This document shows positions 25,086 through 34,191 of a stretch of 55,711 nt of DNA, in pieces (positions within the stretch are counted from its first letter, which is position 1; each line of letters opens with the position of its first letter). Made by a program: the position numbers and the translations under genes. This DNA comes from Pelagibacteraceae bacterium AG-404-N13. GTDB lineage: Bacteria; Pseudomonadota; Alphaproteobacteria; Pelagibacterales; Pelagibacteraceae. The notes under the pieces were generated by a model. The model did no database searches. It had not been told where the DNA came from and worked only from the letters and a program-made list of their open reading frames with translations. The stretch covers positions 1-55,711 of the forward strand of contig QCJD01000009.1 in assembly GCA_003216255.1 (NCBI GenBank), given 5' to 3'.

Positions 25086-25094
25086 TTTAACTTG

Positions 25095-26312
25095 ATGGAA
25101 AAAAATATTTTACCGATAAAAAAAGCGGTTTTTATTTTTTTTGTGTTTGCTTGTGGATATTTCATATCTGCGCTTTTAAGAGCAATTACAGCAACTTTAT
25201 CTCCATTATTAACAACAGAGTTTAGTTTAACAGCTGGTAATCTAGGTTTATTAGCTGGTGGTTATTTTTTAGGTTTTGCATCAATGCAGATACCACTCGG
25301 TTATTTATTGGATAGGCATGGTCCCAAAAAAGTTGTTTCATCATTTTTATTAATTGCAATCATTGGGACAATTTCTTTCGCTTTGGCCAAAAGCTTTTCT
25401 GGTTTACTTATATCAAGAGTTTTAATTGGAGTTGGTGTTAGTGCATGTTTAATGGGTCCCTTAACCGGTTATAGAATTTGGTTTGCAGATGAATATCAGC
25501 AGAGAGCTAATGCATGGATGTTGATGGTTCTTTCAATGGGTTTTGTTTTTTCAACTTTGCCAGTTCAAATCTTATTACCGGTTATTGGTTGGAGATGGAT
25601 ATTTGGTTTAATAGCCATTTTGATATTAGTCATTATATTTTTAACATTACTTTTTATTCCAAAATGGGAAAATGAAGTTAAAAACCATGAAGAAAAATCT
25701 GGTTCCTTATCTGATGTTTGGAATAACAAATTTTTTAGAAGCACAATACCTTTAGGTTTATTTAATTATGGAGGAATGGTTGCAGTGCAAACATTGTGGG
25801 CTGGACCTTGGATGGTTAGAGTTGCTGGTTACAATCCTTTAGAAAGTGCAACAGGACTTTTTTGGATAAATGTGACAATGCTTTTTGCTTTTTTTATTTT
25901 TGGTTACATTTTACCAAAAATTTCAAAGCTTGGATTTAAGACTATAAAATTAATAAAAATTGGATTACCAATTAGCTATTTATCTTTAATAATAATTATT
26001 GTTTCAGGAGAAAATGCAGGTGCAATACATTTCACTATTTATTTACTAACTTCAATTGTTTTAACACTTACACAACCTGCTGTGGCTTTATCTTTTCCAA
26101 CTAGTTTAGCAGGCAAATCACTCACTTCATTTAATTTATTAATCTTCATTGGAACATTTATTATGCAGTGGGGAATTGGTTTAATCATTGATTTTTGTAT
26201 ATATTTAGGAAAAGAAGAAGTTCAAAGCTTTAAAATTTCTTTTACTGTATATTTAATTATTTGTATTTTTAGTTACTTGTATTTTATTTTGAATAATAAA
26301 AATGAAAAATAA
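25095..26312 (+). CDS. MFS transporter, substrate unknown
   Basis: A 405-residue protein with twelve predicted membrane helices of the major facilitator superfamily. Seen: the loop 2-3 motif LGYLLDRHGPKKVVSS, corresponding to the MFS G-x-L-a-D-r-x-G-r-k signature, and the helix-4/5 region SRVLIGVGVSACLMGPL. ATG 25095 is preferred; a TTG directly before it would only add one Met. It lies 9 bp after the TRAP permease gene, so it may belong to the same transcript and move a related carboxylate, but no sequence feature fixes the substrate. It overlaps the following hydrolase gene by 11 bp. Confidence 0.87.
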   Translation: MEKNILPIKKAVFIFFVFACGYFISALLRAITATLSPLLTTEFSLTAGNLGLLAGGYFLGFASMQIPLGYLLDRHGPKKVVSSFLLIAIIGTISFALAKSFSGLLISRVLIGVGVSACLMGPLTGYRIWFADEYQQRANAWMLMVLSMGFVFSTLPVQILLPVIGWRWIFGLIAILILVIIFLTLLFIPKWENEVKNHEEKSGSLSDVWNNKFFRSTIPLGLFNYGGMVAVQTLWAGPWMVRVAGYNPLESATGLFWINVTMLFAFFIFGYILPKISKLGFKTIKLIKIGLPISYLSLIIIIVSGENAGAIHFTIYLLTSIVLTLTQPAVALSFPTSLAGKSLTSFNLLIFIGTFIMQWGIGLIIDFCIYLGKEEVQSFKISFTVYLIICIFSYLYFILNNKNEK

Positions 26313-27117
26313 AAAAATGTATAATTTGTTTTTAATTAGTCTAGTTTTTTTAGTTTATTTTTTAGTTTCTCTTGGCCTTTATGTTTTTCAAAGAAATCTA
26401 TTGTACCATCCAACAGAAAATAATTATTCTGGGGATACATTAACTGTAAACATTGAAAAGGTAAAAATAACAACTGAAGATAATATTGATTTATTAGCCT
26501 GGCATCATAAGAAAAATAACAACAAATTTAAAACTATTCTTTACCTGCATGGTAATGCAGGATCACTTGAAAATAGAATACATAAAATTAATCATTTCAA
26601 TGATATGAATATAAATTTTCTATTGCTTTCATGGAGAGGATTTAATGGTAATGCTGGAAAACCTACGGAAAGTGGTCTCTACCTAGATGCCAGAAGTGCC
26701 GTTAAATGGTTAATAAATCAGGGTGTTGAAGTTGAAGATATTATTATTTATGGTGAGTCGCTTGGTACTGGTGTTGCAACAGAAATAGCACAAAATCAAA
26801 ATTTTGCAGGTATTATATTAGAATCTCCTTTTACCTCTATGATTGCAGCTGGCAAATCTAAGTATCCAATTTTTCCAATAAAATTACTTTTAAAAGATAA
26901 ATATGAAAGTGATAAGAAAATTAAAAATATTGTCTCACCGATATTAGTAATGCATGGAGAAGCAGATAAAATAGTTCCATTCTGGATGGGAGAAAAAATT
27001 TTTCAATTAGCGAATGAACCTAAATATTCCTATTTCTCAAAATATGACGATCATATGATGGATTTTAACAATGATTTAATTAATTCAATAAAACTATTTA
27101 TAAAAAGTTTAAATTAA
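26302..27117 (+). CDS. membrane-anchored alpha/beta hydrolase (BEM46/YfhR-like)
   Basis: A 271-residue protein with one N-terminal helix (about 7-28) and an alpha/beta hydrolase domain. Seen: the oxyanion region LYLHGNAGSLENR, the nucleophile elbow YGESLGTGVA, the Asp segment HGEADKIVPFWMG, and the His in YDDHMMDF. This order is that of the BEM46/ABHD13 group of serine hydrolases. Its substrate is unknown. The start overlaps the MFS gene by 11 bp, implying co-translation. Confidence 0.85.
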   Translation: MKNKKMYNLFLISLVFLVYFLVSLGLYVFQRNLLYHPTENNYSGDTLTVNIEKVKITTEDNIDLLAWHHKKNNNKFKTILYLHGNAGSLENRIHKINHFNDMNINFLLLSWRGFNGNAGKPTESGLYLDARSAVKWLINQGVEVEDIIIYGESLGTGVATEIAQNQNFAGIILESPFTSMIAAGKSKYPIFPIKLLLKDKYESDKKIKNIVSPILVMHGEADKIVPFWMGEKIFQLANEPKYSYFSKYDDHMMDFNNDLINSIKLFIKSLN

Positions 27118-27166
27118 GACATATTTCAAACAAATACTAATCACTTTTGAATAATAATACTGAAAT

Positions 27167-27727
27167 ATGAAAAAAATATTAATTGTTTTCTTTATATTTT
27201 TTTATCCCCATTTATCATTTGCTGAATCAAATGATAAATATTATGAAAAGTATTTTTATATAGGAAAGATGAAATCTCATCATGATAAATTTACATTATT
27301 CTTTAAAACTCGAGAGAAGGCAATTATAGCAAAAGGAGAAAATTCAAATTACATTAATGATTATCCTCAAGATTTATATATTTATGACCATTTTACAGAG
27401 GAAGAATATCCTTTAATTTCTTATGATTGGTTTCCTAAAAAAGCTAAAAAATTTTTTAAAAGTTATAAATATCCAGTTTTCCCTGAGGATTTTGCTTACT
27501 ACCTTTTAAATGATAATAACACTTTAGTTCTGGTAAGTGCTCACAAAGATTATAATCAAAACTTAATTTATAATATAAACAAAAAAGAACTTGGAATTCA
27601 AAATAATCGCGGAAAACTAAATTTTATAATCTCAACTTATGCACAAAATTGTGGATATAAATCAATTAAAAGTAACTTTGAATGTAATATTTACAAACCT
27701 TTAATTTCAAAAAATTTATTTAATTAG
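27167..27727 (+). CDS. hypothetical secreted protein
   Basis: A 186-residue protein that I do not recognise. The first 19 residues are a typical signal peptide (MKKILIVFF core, then LSFA-ES). The mature part is polar and rich in Tyr, Lys and Asp, has no membrane segment, and ends with two cysteines (QNCGYKSIKSNFECNIY) that could form a disulfide. It is probably periplasmic. It follows the hydrolase gene by 49 bp, and its last 8 bp overlap the 3' end of ftsY on the other strand. Confidence 0.65.
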   Translation: MKKILIVFFIFFYPHLSFAESNDKYYEKYFYIGKMKSHHDKFTLFFKTREKAIIAKGENSNYINDYPQDLYIYDHFTEEEYPLISYDWFPKKAKKFFKSYKYPVFPEDFAYYLLNDNNTLVLVSAHKDYNQNLIYNINKKELGIQNNRGKLNFIISTYAQNCGYKSIKSNFECNIYKPLISKNLFN

Positions 27728-28637
27728 ATTGGATAAATGCATTTGCGAATTGTTCAGCATTGAATATTTGTAAATCATCTTCTTTTTCACCCAATCCTAA
27801 ACCAACAATTGGGACTTTATATTTTTTTGATATAGAAATTAAAACACCACCTTTTGCTGTCCCATCTAATTTGGTCATAATTAATCCTGTTAAAGGAATA
27901 ATTTTGTTAAATTCTTCTAATTGATTAATTATATTTTGTCCTGAGGTTGCATCTAATACTAAAATTACTTCATGGGGCGCCGCCTCATCACTCTTTTTAA
28001 TTACATTTGCTATTTTTTTAAATTCATCCATAAGATTTTTTTTATTTTGTAATCTTCCAGCTGTATCTATTAAAACTTGATGAATTTCATTGCTTTTTGC
28101 ATGTTCAAGAGCCTTATATGCAACTGAAGCAGGGTCAGAACCTGGGCTAGATTTAATTATATTTACGTCAATTTTTTCTGCCCACTTTTCTAATTGATCA
28201 ATAGCTGCGGCTCTAAAAGTATCACATGCAGAAAATAAAACTTTATTATTATTTTCTTTAAAAATTTTACCAATTTTACCAATGGTAGTTGTTTTACCTA
28301 CTCCATTAACTCCAGAAACTAAAATAACATTTAAACTTTCTTTTTTTTCAAAAAATTCTTTTTTTTCTAATGGTTGCATTAGTTCTATAATGTATTCTTT
28401 TAAGATTTTATTTACTTCTGAAATTGGATCTTCTTTAGGATCAATTTTTTTTTGTGCAATTATATCTTTTATATCTGATGCTGCATCTATTCCCACATCT
28501 GAGCTAATTAAAAATTCCTCTATTTTATCAAGAGTATTATCATCTATTTCTTTTTTAATGATAATTTCTCTTAAGCCAGTTGCTAAATTATTTGCACTTT
28601 TTTTAAATCCTAATTTAAACTTTTCAAAAATACCCAT
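27720..28637 (-). CDS. ftsY: FtsY signal recognition particle receptor
   Basis: A 305-residue SRP GTPase that docks Ffh-ribosome complexes at the inner membrane. Seen: N-domain helix bundle, G1 GVNGVGKTTTIGK, the DTFRAAAIDQLE segment, G3 DTAGRLQNK, G4 TKLDGTAKGG and the closing GLGEKEDDLQIF. The acidic A domain present in E. coli FtsY is absent, as in many Alphaproteobacteria. It overlaps dapF by one base. The partner gene ffh lies just beyond dapF on the other strand. Confidence 0.96.
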   Translation of the reverse strand: MGIFEKFKLGFKKSANNLATGLREIIIKKEIDDNTLDKIEEFLISSDVGIDAASDIKDIIAQKKIDPKEDPISEVNKILKEYIIELMQPLEKKEFFEKKESLNVILVSGVNGVGKTTTIGKIGKIFKENNNKVLFSACDTFRAAAIDQLEKWAEKIDVNIIKSSPGSDPASVAYKALEHAKSNEIHQVLIDTAGRLQNKKNLMDEFKKIANVIKKSDEAAPHEVILVLDATSGQNIINQLEEFNKIIPLTGLIMTKLDGTAKGGVLISISKKYKVPIVGLGLGEKEDDLQIFNAEQFANAFIQSN

Positions 28638-29461
28638 TAAATATTTATTTTAATTTTTTCAATTTGTGATACTGGACCCATCATTCTTATATTTTTTTTT
28701 TCATCAATTTTAATTAATAGTTTACCTGTGCTAAATTCAATCTCAGTTTTCGATTCAGATGAATTTCCAAGATTCGCAGCAACTGCCGTAGCACATGCTG
28801 CTGTACCACATGCTTTAGTTAGTCCTGCGCCTCTTTCCCAAACTTTTACTCTGATCAAATTTTCATTAATTTGCTTTGCCAAAGTTACATTGCATTTTTC
28901 AGGAAACAGTTCATGATTTTCTATTTTAGGACCAATTTTTTCAATATTGAAGTTATCAATATCATCTACAAAAAAAATTATATGTGGATTACCAACATTT
29001 ATTGCTATACCACCAAAATATTCCTTATCTTTTTCATCAATAATTTTTATCTTCAAATTTTTTGTATCTGAGAGCTTGCTAAGAGGTATATCTTTCCAAT
29101 TAAACTTTGGTGATCCAATTGATGTTTCTACTAAATTATTTTCAAAAATTTTTGATTTAAGAGTTTTTGATGCAACTTTTAGATTTATTTCTTTTTTATT
29201 ATTTTCTTTTGAAAGTAGATGAGCAACACATCTTGTACCATTTCCACAGGCATCTGATTTACTTCCATCTGAATTATAAAATTCTAATTCTGCATCTAAA
29301 TCATTATCTTTTTTAATATAAATTAATTGATCACACCCTAGGAATTTACGATCACAAATTTTGATAATTTGATCATTAGATAAAATTGTATTTCTATCTC
29401 TTTGATCAATAATTATAAAATCATTGCCCAATCCATCCATTTTATATGCATTAAATTCCAT
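28637..29461 (-). CDS. dapF: diaminopimelate epimerase
   Basis: A 274-residue cofactor-independent epimerase converting LL- to meso-diaminopimelate for lysine and peptidoglycan. Seen: KMDGLGNDFIIID at the start, the first catalytic Cys in SDACGNGTRCVA, the conserved GNPHIIFFVDD, and the second catalytic Cys in TKACGTAACATAVA. Length is normal. It heads a two-gene minus-strand unit with ftsY and is divergent from ffh across a 160-bp gap. Confidence 0.97.
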   Translation of the reverse strand: MEFNAYKMDGLGNDFIIIDQRDRNTILSNDQIIKICDRKFLGCDQLIYIKKDNDLDAELEFYNSDGSKSDACGNGTRCVAHLLSKENNKKEINLKVASKTLKSKIFENNLVETSIGSPKFNWKDIPLSKLSDTKNLKIKIIDEKDKEYFGGIAINVGNPHIIFFVDDIDNFNIEKIGPKIENHELFPEKCNVTLAKQINENLIRVKVWERGAGLTKACGTAACATAVAANLGNSSESKTEIEFSTGKLLIKIDEKKNIRMMGPVSQIEKIKINI

Positions 29462-29485
29462 ATAAATAAATACTTAACTTATTTA

Positions 29486-29510
29486 TTGACTTTTTGAACC
29501 TCTATTATAG
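29486..29510 (+). promoter_or_regulatory. candidate promoter for the ffh leader
   Basis: TTGACT (29486-29491) and TATTAT (29503-29508) lie just upstream of the GC-rich leader. Their spacer is only 11 bp, too short for a normal sigma-70 promoter. TATTAT alone is a plausible -10, with transcription then beginning close to the leader's 5' end. Confidence 0.3.
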
Positions 29511-29621
29511 GTTGTCAGCGTTTCCGCAAAAAACAGCAATTTGCGGTGTCTTTGGTTACAAAGAGATCGACACCAGTCAGCGAGGGCTCGCCCACTGGTG
29601 CGATACTTGCTGTGTAAAATT
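29511..29621 (+). ncRNA. structured leader RNA upstream of ffh
   Basis: By my count 52 of the 100 bases 29514-29613 are G or C, far above the surrounding sequence, and no gene is recognisable. Possible stems: CCGCAA 29524-29529 with TTGCGG 29541-29546; GGTGTCTTTG 29545-29554 with CAAA 29559-29562 and GACACC 29569-29574 around a GTTA loop; CACCAGT 29571-29577 with ACTGGTG 29594-29600; ACAGCAA 29533-29539 with TTGCTGT 29607-29613. Some stems share bases and exclude each other. The last pairing reaches within 9 bases of the ffh ATG. No SRP RNA domain IV signature is seen. It may be a cis-regulator of ffh or a separate small RNA. Confidence 0.65.
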
Positions 29622-30980
29622 ATGTTTGAAAATTTAACTAATAAATTCGAAGAAATATTTTCTTCTTTAAAAAAAGCACCATCTTTAGATGAAAATCAAG
29701 TAGATGAAGGTTTAAAAAGTATTAGACTTGCACTTCTAGAAGCTGATGTATCTCTTGAAGTTGTAAAAGAATTTATCAATAGAGTTAAACCGAAAGCATT
29801 AGGGCAAGAAATAGTTCGTTCAACATCACCAGGACAAATGGTGGTAAAAATTGTGTACGATGAATTGGTCTCTTTTTTAGGAGATAAGACTTCGGATATT
29901 CAATTAAATGCAGTACCGCCTGTTCCGATTATGTTGGTTGGACTCCAAGGATCTGGAAAAACCACAACAACAGCAAAACTAGCAAGATTTTTAGAAAAAA
30001 ATAATAAAAAGAAAGTAATGATGGCCAGTCTTGATGTTTATAGGCCAGCTGCGCAAGAACAATTAAGGTTATTAGGTGAACAAAATAATATTTTAACCTT
30101 ACCAGTAATTGAGGGACAAGTTCCCGCAGACATTTGCAGAAGAGCAATTAGTGCTGCTAATTTGAATGGTTCAGAGGTAATTTTATTTGACACTGCTGGA
30201 AGAACTCAAATTGATTTTCAAATGATGAATGAAATCAAACAAATTGAAAGTATAATAAATCCATCAGAGACAATATTAGTTGCAGACTCATTAACAGGTC
30301 AAGTTGCAGCAAATGTTGCAAAAGAATTTAAAAATACAGTTAATTTAACAGGAATTGTTCTCACAAGATCAGATGGTGATGGAAGAGGCGGTGCAGCATT
30401 AAGCATGAAACATGTTGCAGATGTTCCAATTAAATTTTTAGGTGTCGGTGAAAAAATAGAAAATTTTGAAGTTTTTTACCCTGATAGAATAGCAAATAGA
30501 TTATTAGGTATGGGAGATATAGTTTCTCTTGTTGAAAAAGCGACTGAGGATTTAGACCAAGAAAATTTAAAAAAAACTGAAGAAAATTTAAAAAAAGGTC
30601 AATTTTCATTAGAAGACTATCTTTCTCAGCTTAGACAGATGAAAAAAATGGGAGGCATAGAAGGTATCATGTCTTTTCTTCCAGGAGTTTCAAAAATAAA
30701 ATCTCAAATGGATCAAGCAGGCGTTGATGAAAAAATCATTACACAAAATGAAGCTGTAATTTTATCTATGACAAAAAAAGAAAGAGAGAACCCAAAAATA
30801 ATTGATGGATCTAGAAAAAAAAGAATTGCTAGTGGCTCTGGAACCGATGTAGCTACGATCAATAAATTGTTAAAACAATTTAAAATGATGTCTGAAATGA
30901 TGAAAAAGATGTCAAAAGGTAATATGAAGGGAATGGCAGATAAGGGAATTCCGCCTGAACTTTTTAATCAACTTAAATAA
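29622..30980 (+). CDS. ffh: Ffh signal recognition particle protein (SRP54)
   Basis: A 452-residue SRP GTPase that binds signal sequences and SRP RNA. Seen: N domain; G1 [15 protein letters not shown] (from residue 107); [12 protein letters not shown]3 [10 protein letters not shown]4 [13 protein letters not shown], the Arg form common in Alphaproteobacteria; and the Met-rich M domain with QMKKMGG and a tail of closely spaced methionines ([17 protein letters not shown]). ATG 29622 matches the family N-terminus. The frame stays open upstream only because the leader lacks stops. There is no Shine-Dalgarno sequence; a structured leader precedes the start. Confidence 0.97.
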   Translation: MFENLTNKFEEIFSSLKKAPSLDENQVDEGLKSIRLALLEADVSLEVVKEFINRVKPKALGQEIVRSTSPGQMVVKIVYDELVSFLGDKTSDIQLNAVPPVPIMLVGLQGSGKTTTTAKLARFLEKNNKKKVMMASLDVYRPAAQEQLRLLGEQNNILTLPVIEGQVPADICRRAISAANLNGSEVILFDTAGRTQIDFQMMNEIKQIESIINPSETILVADSLTGQVAANVAKEFKNTVNLTGIVLTRSDGDGRGGAALSMKHVADVPIKFLGVGEKIENFEVFYPDRIANRLLGMGDIVSLVEKATEDLDQENLKKTEENLKKGQFSLEDYLSQLRQMKKMGGIEGIMSFLPGVSKIKSQMDQAGVDEKIITQNEAVILSMTKKERENPKIIDGSRKKRIASGSGTDVATINKLLKQFKMMSEMMKKMSKGNMKGMADKGIPPELFNQLK

Positions 30981-30987
30981 TAAAAAA

Positions 30988-30992
30988 GGAGA
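30988..30992 (+). promoter_or_regulatory. clear Shine-Dalgarno site of rpsP
   Basis: GGAGA stands 4 bases before the rpsP ATG (30997). Such sites are scarce in this window, so it marks a highly translated gene and supports the chosen start. Confidence 0.7.
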
Positions 30993-30996
30993 AAGA

Positions 30997-31488
30997 ATGT
31001 TAAAAATGAGGTTATCAATGGGTGGAACAAAAAAAAGACCCGTTTATAAAATAGTGGTTGCTGACAGCAGATTTCCTAGAGATGGAAGATTTATTGAAAA
31101 ATTAGGATTTTTTAATCCACTGCTTCCAAAAGATAAAAAAGAAAGAGTAGGATTAGATATTGAAAGAATTAAGTATTGGTTAGGACAAGGAGCTAAACCA
31201 ACAACCAGAGTAGCAAGAATTTTAGGTGAAAATGAAATAATCCCAATGCCTGCAAAAGGTAACAATCCTCAAAAAGCAATTCCTAAAAAGGATAGGAAGA
31301 AAGAAGGAGAAGCAGAAGCACCTAAAGCAGAAGCATCTAAAGCAGAAGCAAAAGCAGAAGCACCTAAAGCAGAAGCTCCTAAAGCAGAAGCACCTAAAGC
31401 AGAAGCAAAAGCAGAAGCACCTAAAGAAGAAGCTCCTAAAGCAGAAGCTCCTAAAGCAGAAGCTCCTAAAGAAGGGGAAAAAAAATAA
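30997..31488 (+). CDS. rpsP: 30S ribosomal protein S16 with repetitive C-terminal tail
   Basis: A 163-residue protein, twice the usual S16 length. Residues 1 to about 85 are a normal S16: [17 protein letters not shown], then [21 protein letters not shown] and [12 protein letters not shown]. Residues 86-163 form a low-complexity tail rich in Ala, Lys, Glu and Pro, made of tandem APKAE units with occasional shorter AKAE units. Alphaproteobacterial S16 often has a modest charged tail, but this one is long and highly repetitive. It heads rpsP-trmD-rplS and abuts trmD with no spacer. rimM, usually second in this operon, is missing here. Confidence 0.96.
   Translation: MLKMRLSMGGTKKRPVYKIVVADSRFPRDGRFIEKLGFFNPLLPKDKKERVGLDIERIKYWLGQGAKPTTRVARILGENEIIPMPAKGNNPQKAIPKKDRKKEGEAEAPKAEASKAEAKAEAPKAEAPKAEAPKAEAKAEAPKEEAPKAEAPKAEAPKEGEKK
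31318..31470 (+). repeat. minisatellite-like in-frame tandem repeats in rpsP
   Basis: About eleven copies of a 15-bp (sometimes 12-bp) unit, close to GCACCTAAAGCAGAA, encode APKAE or AKAE. The copies are nearly identical at DNA level, differing mostly at GCA/GCT and by single changes such as KAE to KEE. Unit lengths are multiples of three, so copy-number change would keep the frame. Confidence 0.9.
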
Positions 31489-32175
31489 ATGTTTTTATCT
31501 CGAATATTTACATTATACCCAGAATACTTCCCAGGCTATTTAAATAAAGGTTTGTTTGGAAAGGCGATGAACGAAAAAATTTGGAATTTAGAAACAGTAA
31601 ATATAAGAGATTATTCATTTGATAAGCATAAGACCGTTGATGACACACCTTATGGAGGAGGTAACGGGATGTTAATTAAAGCAGATGTTTTAGCTAAATC
31701 TTTAGATAATAATATTAAAGAAAAAGAAAAAATAATTTATTTAAGTCCAAAAGGAAAATTATTTGACTATAAGTATGCAAAAGAACTTTCAAATGAAAAA
31801 ACAATCAATTTCATATGTGGTCATTTTGAGGGAATTGATGAACGAATAATTCAAAGTAGAAATATAGAAGAAGTAAGTATAGGTGACTTTATTTTATCCG
31901 GGGGAGAGTCGGCAACTTTTGTAGTTCTTGATGCTATTTTAAGGTTTCTTCCGGGTGTTTTAGGAAATGAATATTCTGCTGAAGATGAAAGTTTCGAAAA
32001 TGGACTTTTAGAATATCCTCAATACACTAAGCCCCAAATTTGGGAAGATAAAAGTGTTCCTGACGTTCTATTATCGGGAGATCATGCCAAAATTAAAGAC
32101 TGGCGTTTATCTCAATCTGAGGCTATAACACGCGACCGAAGACCAGATTTATGGCAAAAATATAAAAAAATTTAA
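31489..32175 (+). CDS. trmD: tRNA (guanine-N1)-methyltransferase
   Basis: A 228-residue SPOUT methyltransferase that methylates G37 of tRNAs reading codons with leading C or G, preventing frameshifts. Seen: the N-terminal [12 protein letters not shown], the substrate loop [12 protein letters not shown], the AdoMet knot [13 protein letters not shown], the segment [13 protein letters not shown] and the C-terminal linker PPQYTRP-like [10 protein letters not shown]. The ATG follows the rpsP stop directly. Length is typical of the family. Confidence 0.96.
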   Translation: MFLSRIFTLYPEYFPGYLNKGLFGKAMNEKIWNLETVNIRDYSFDKHKTVDDTPYGGGNGMLIKADVLAKSLDNNIKEKEKIIYLSPKGKLFDYKYAKELSNEKTINFICGHFEGIDERIIQSRNIEEVSIGDFILSGGESATFVVLDAILRFLPGVLGNEYSAEDESFENGLLEYPQYTKPQIWEDKSVPDVLLSGDHAKIKDWRLSQSEAITRDRRPDLWQKYKKI

Positions 32176-32176
32176 A

Positions 32177-32776
32177 ATGAAAAATATAGAAGAAATAAAC
32201 CAATCTAACGTAAAAAAAATAATTTCTGAAAGAAAGCATCCAGACTTTTTTCCAGGAGATATAATTAAAGTTGGGGTAAGAATTACAGAAGGAAAAAGAG
32301 ATAGAATTCAGTATTTTGAAGGAGTTTGTATAGCAAAAAAAAATAGAGATATAAATTCTTCATTTACTGTAAGAAAAATTTCTTTTGGTGAAGGAGTAGA
32401 ACGAACTTTTGCATTGTATAGTCCAATAGTAGATACAATTAAAGTAGTAAGGTCAGGAAAAGTTAGAAGAGCAAAATTATACTATCTAAGAGATAGAACA
32501 GGTAAGTCAGCTAGAATAGCAGAAAAAATTAAGAAGAAAATTGGAATAGATATTGAAACAAAAATACAGGAAGTTACAGAAGAAAATGTTATGCCTGCGA
32601 CAGAGGATAAATCTTCTCAAGAAGTGAAAGAAGAAAATACTAAGGAAGAAACAAAAGCAGAGGCTACCAAAGAAGAAACAACAAAGGTGAAATCAGAACC
32701 TGCTCAAGAAAATGTTGAAGCAAAAGAAGAACAGAAAAAAGAACAATTTAAAGATAAAACAGAGCAGAAAAAATAA
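32177..32776 (+). CDS. rplS: 50S ribosomal protein L19 with charged C-terminal tail
   Basis: A 199-residue protein. Residues about 10-118 are a complete L19: [16 protein letters not shown], then [29 protein letters not shown], and the closing [20 protein letters not shown]. The remaining 80 residues are a low-complexity Glu/Lys/Thr tail (for example [18 protein letters not shown]), whereas L19 usually ends near 115-130. The start is one base after the trmD stop. The tail is unrelated in detail to that of S16 but similar in composition. Confidence 0.95.
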   Translation: MKNIEEINQSNVKKIISERKHPDFFPGDIIKVGVRITEGKRDRIQYFEGVCIAKKNRDINSSFTVRKISFGEGVERTFALYSPIVDTIKVVRSGKVRRAKLYYLRDRTGKSARIAEKIKKKIGIDIETKIQEVTEENVMPATEDKSSQEVKEENTKEETKAEATKEETTKVKSEPAQENVEAKEEQKKEQFKDKTEQKK

Positions 32777-32787
32777 TTTTTTTCTTA

Positions 32788-34191
32788 ATGTCACAAACAA
32801 TTTACGATAAAATTTGGAATGAACATTTAGTTCATGAACAAAAAGATGGAACCTCCCTCCTTTTTGTTGATAGGCATTTAATACATGAGGTTACGAGCCC
32901 ACAAGCATTTGAAGGACTAAGAACATCTAATAGAAAAGTTAGACAGCCAAAATTAACTCTTGCAGTTGCTGATCATAATGTACCAACAACAGATAGGTCA
33001 AAAGGTATATCTGATGAGGACTCTAGGATACAGGTAGAAACTCTTGAAAAAAATTGCAAAGAATTTGGGATAAAATTATTTGGCATGGATGATAAAAGAC
33101 AAGGCATAGTCCACATCATAGGGCCAGAACAAGGATTTACACAACCTGGAAATATAATTGTATGTGGCGATAGTCACACCGCAACTCACGGAGCGTTTGG
33201 TGCCTTAGCATTTGGTATAGGGACCTCTGAGGTAGAACATGTTTTAGCAACTCAAACATTAGTTCAAAAGAAATCAAAAAATTTTAGAATCAATGTTAAT
33301 GGAAAATTACCAATCGGCGTAACATCAAAAGATGTAATTTTACAGATTATAGGGAAAATAGGCACTGCAGGAGGAACAGGATATGTAATTGAATATTCAG
33401 GAAATTTGATATCAGATTTAACTGTAGAGCAAAGAATGACAATTTGTAATATGACAATTGAAGGTGGAGCTAGAGCAGGATTAATTCAACCTGATGAAAA
33501 AATCATAGAATATTTAAAAGATAAACCAATGTCTCCAAAAAATGATAATTGGGAAAAGGCAGTTGAGTATTGGAGTAAATTAAAAACAGATACTGATGCA
33601 AAATTTGACAAAGAAATTTCTTTAGACGGCAATGAAATAAAACCCATGGTAACATGGGGAACATCGCCCCAGGATGTTGTAGAAATAGATGGCCAAGTCC
33701 CAAATCCTGATAACGAAAAGGATGAAGATAAAAAAAACTCAATTAAAAGATCATTAAATTATATGGGTTTAAAGCCAAATACAAATATACAAGATATAAA
33801 GATAGACAAAGTATTTATTGGTAGCTGCACAAATGGAAGGATAGAGGATATTAGAGCGGCAGCAAAAATTTTAAAAGATAAAAAAATTGCATCTCATGTA
33901 AATGCAATAATTGTACCAGGCTCAGGATTGGTTAAAGAACAAGCAGAGCAAGAAGGTTTAGATAAAATATTTAAGGAGTCTGGGTTTGAATGGAGAGAAC
34001 CTGGCTGTTCGATGTGTCTTGCTATGAATGCTGATAAATTAAAGCCAGAAGAAAGATGTGCTTCAACTTCAAACCGTAATTTTGAGGGAAGACAAGGACG
34101 AGGCGGCAGAACACATCTGGTAAGTCCAGAAATGGCAGCTGCAGCAGCTATCTCAGGAAATCTAGACGATGTTAGAAAATATCAAAATTAA
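32788..34191 (+). CDS. leuC: 3-isopropylmalate dehydratase large subunit
   Basis: A 467-residue aconitase-family subunit that isomerises 2-isopropylmalate in leucine synthesis with a 4Fe-4S cluster. Seen: [10 protein letters not shown] at the start, [13 protein letters not shown], the DHNVPTTDR block, the [15 protein letters not shown] motif, and the cluster cysteines in [12 protein letters not shown] and [13 protein letters not shown]. Length is normal. It is directly followed by leuD with no gap. Confidence 0.97.
   Translation: MSQTIYDKIWNEHLVHEQKDGTSLLFVDRHLIHEVTSPQAFEGLRTSNRKVRQPKLTLAVADHNVPTTDRSKGISDEDSRIQVETLEKNCKEFGIKLFGMDDKRQGIVHIIGPEQGFTQPGNIIVCGDSHTATHGAFGALAFGIGTSEVEHVLATQTLVQKKSKNFRINVNGKLPIGVTSKDVILQIIGKIGTAGGTGYVIEYSGNLISDLTVEQRMTICNMTIEGGARAGLIQPDEKIIEYLKDKPMSPKNDNWEKAVEYWSKLKTDTDAKFDKEISLDGNEIKPMVTWGTSPQDVVEIDGQVPNPDNEKDEDKKNSIKRSLNYMGLKPNTNIQDIKIDKVFIGSCTNGRIEDIRAAAKILKDKKIASHVNAIIVPGSGLVKEQAEQEGLDKIFKESGFEWREPGCSMCLAMNADKLKPEERCASTSNRNFEGRQGRGGRTHLVSPEMAAAAAISGNLDDVRKYQN

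Noticed and set aside
29511..29621. SRP 4.5S RNA (ffs) next to ffh
   Set aside because: The conserved domain IV with its GGAA loop and AGCAG internal loop is absent on both strands.
29541..29621. TTG start extending Ffh by 27 residues
   Set aside because: The extension does not match Ffh N-termini and lies in the structured GC-rich leader; ATG 29622 fits the family.
31318..31470. Tandem repeats resembling a CRISPR array
   Set aside because: Units are 12-15 bp, adjacent without unique spacers, and encode an in-frame APKAE tail of S16.
32765..32784. A-run/T-run hairpin between rplS and leuC
   Set aside because: Only A-T pairs, with no GC stem; too weak to call a terminator in such AT-rich DNA.
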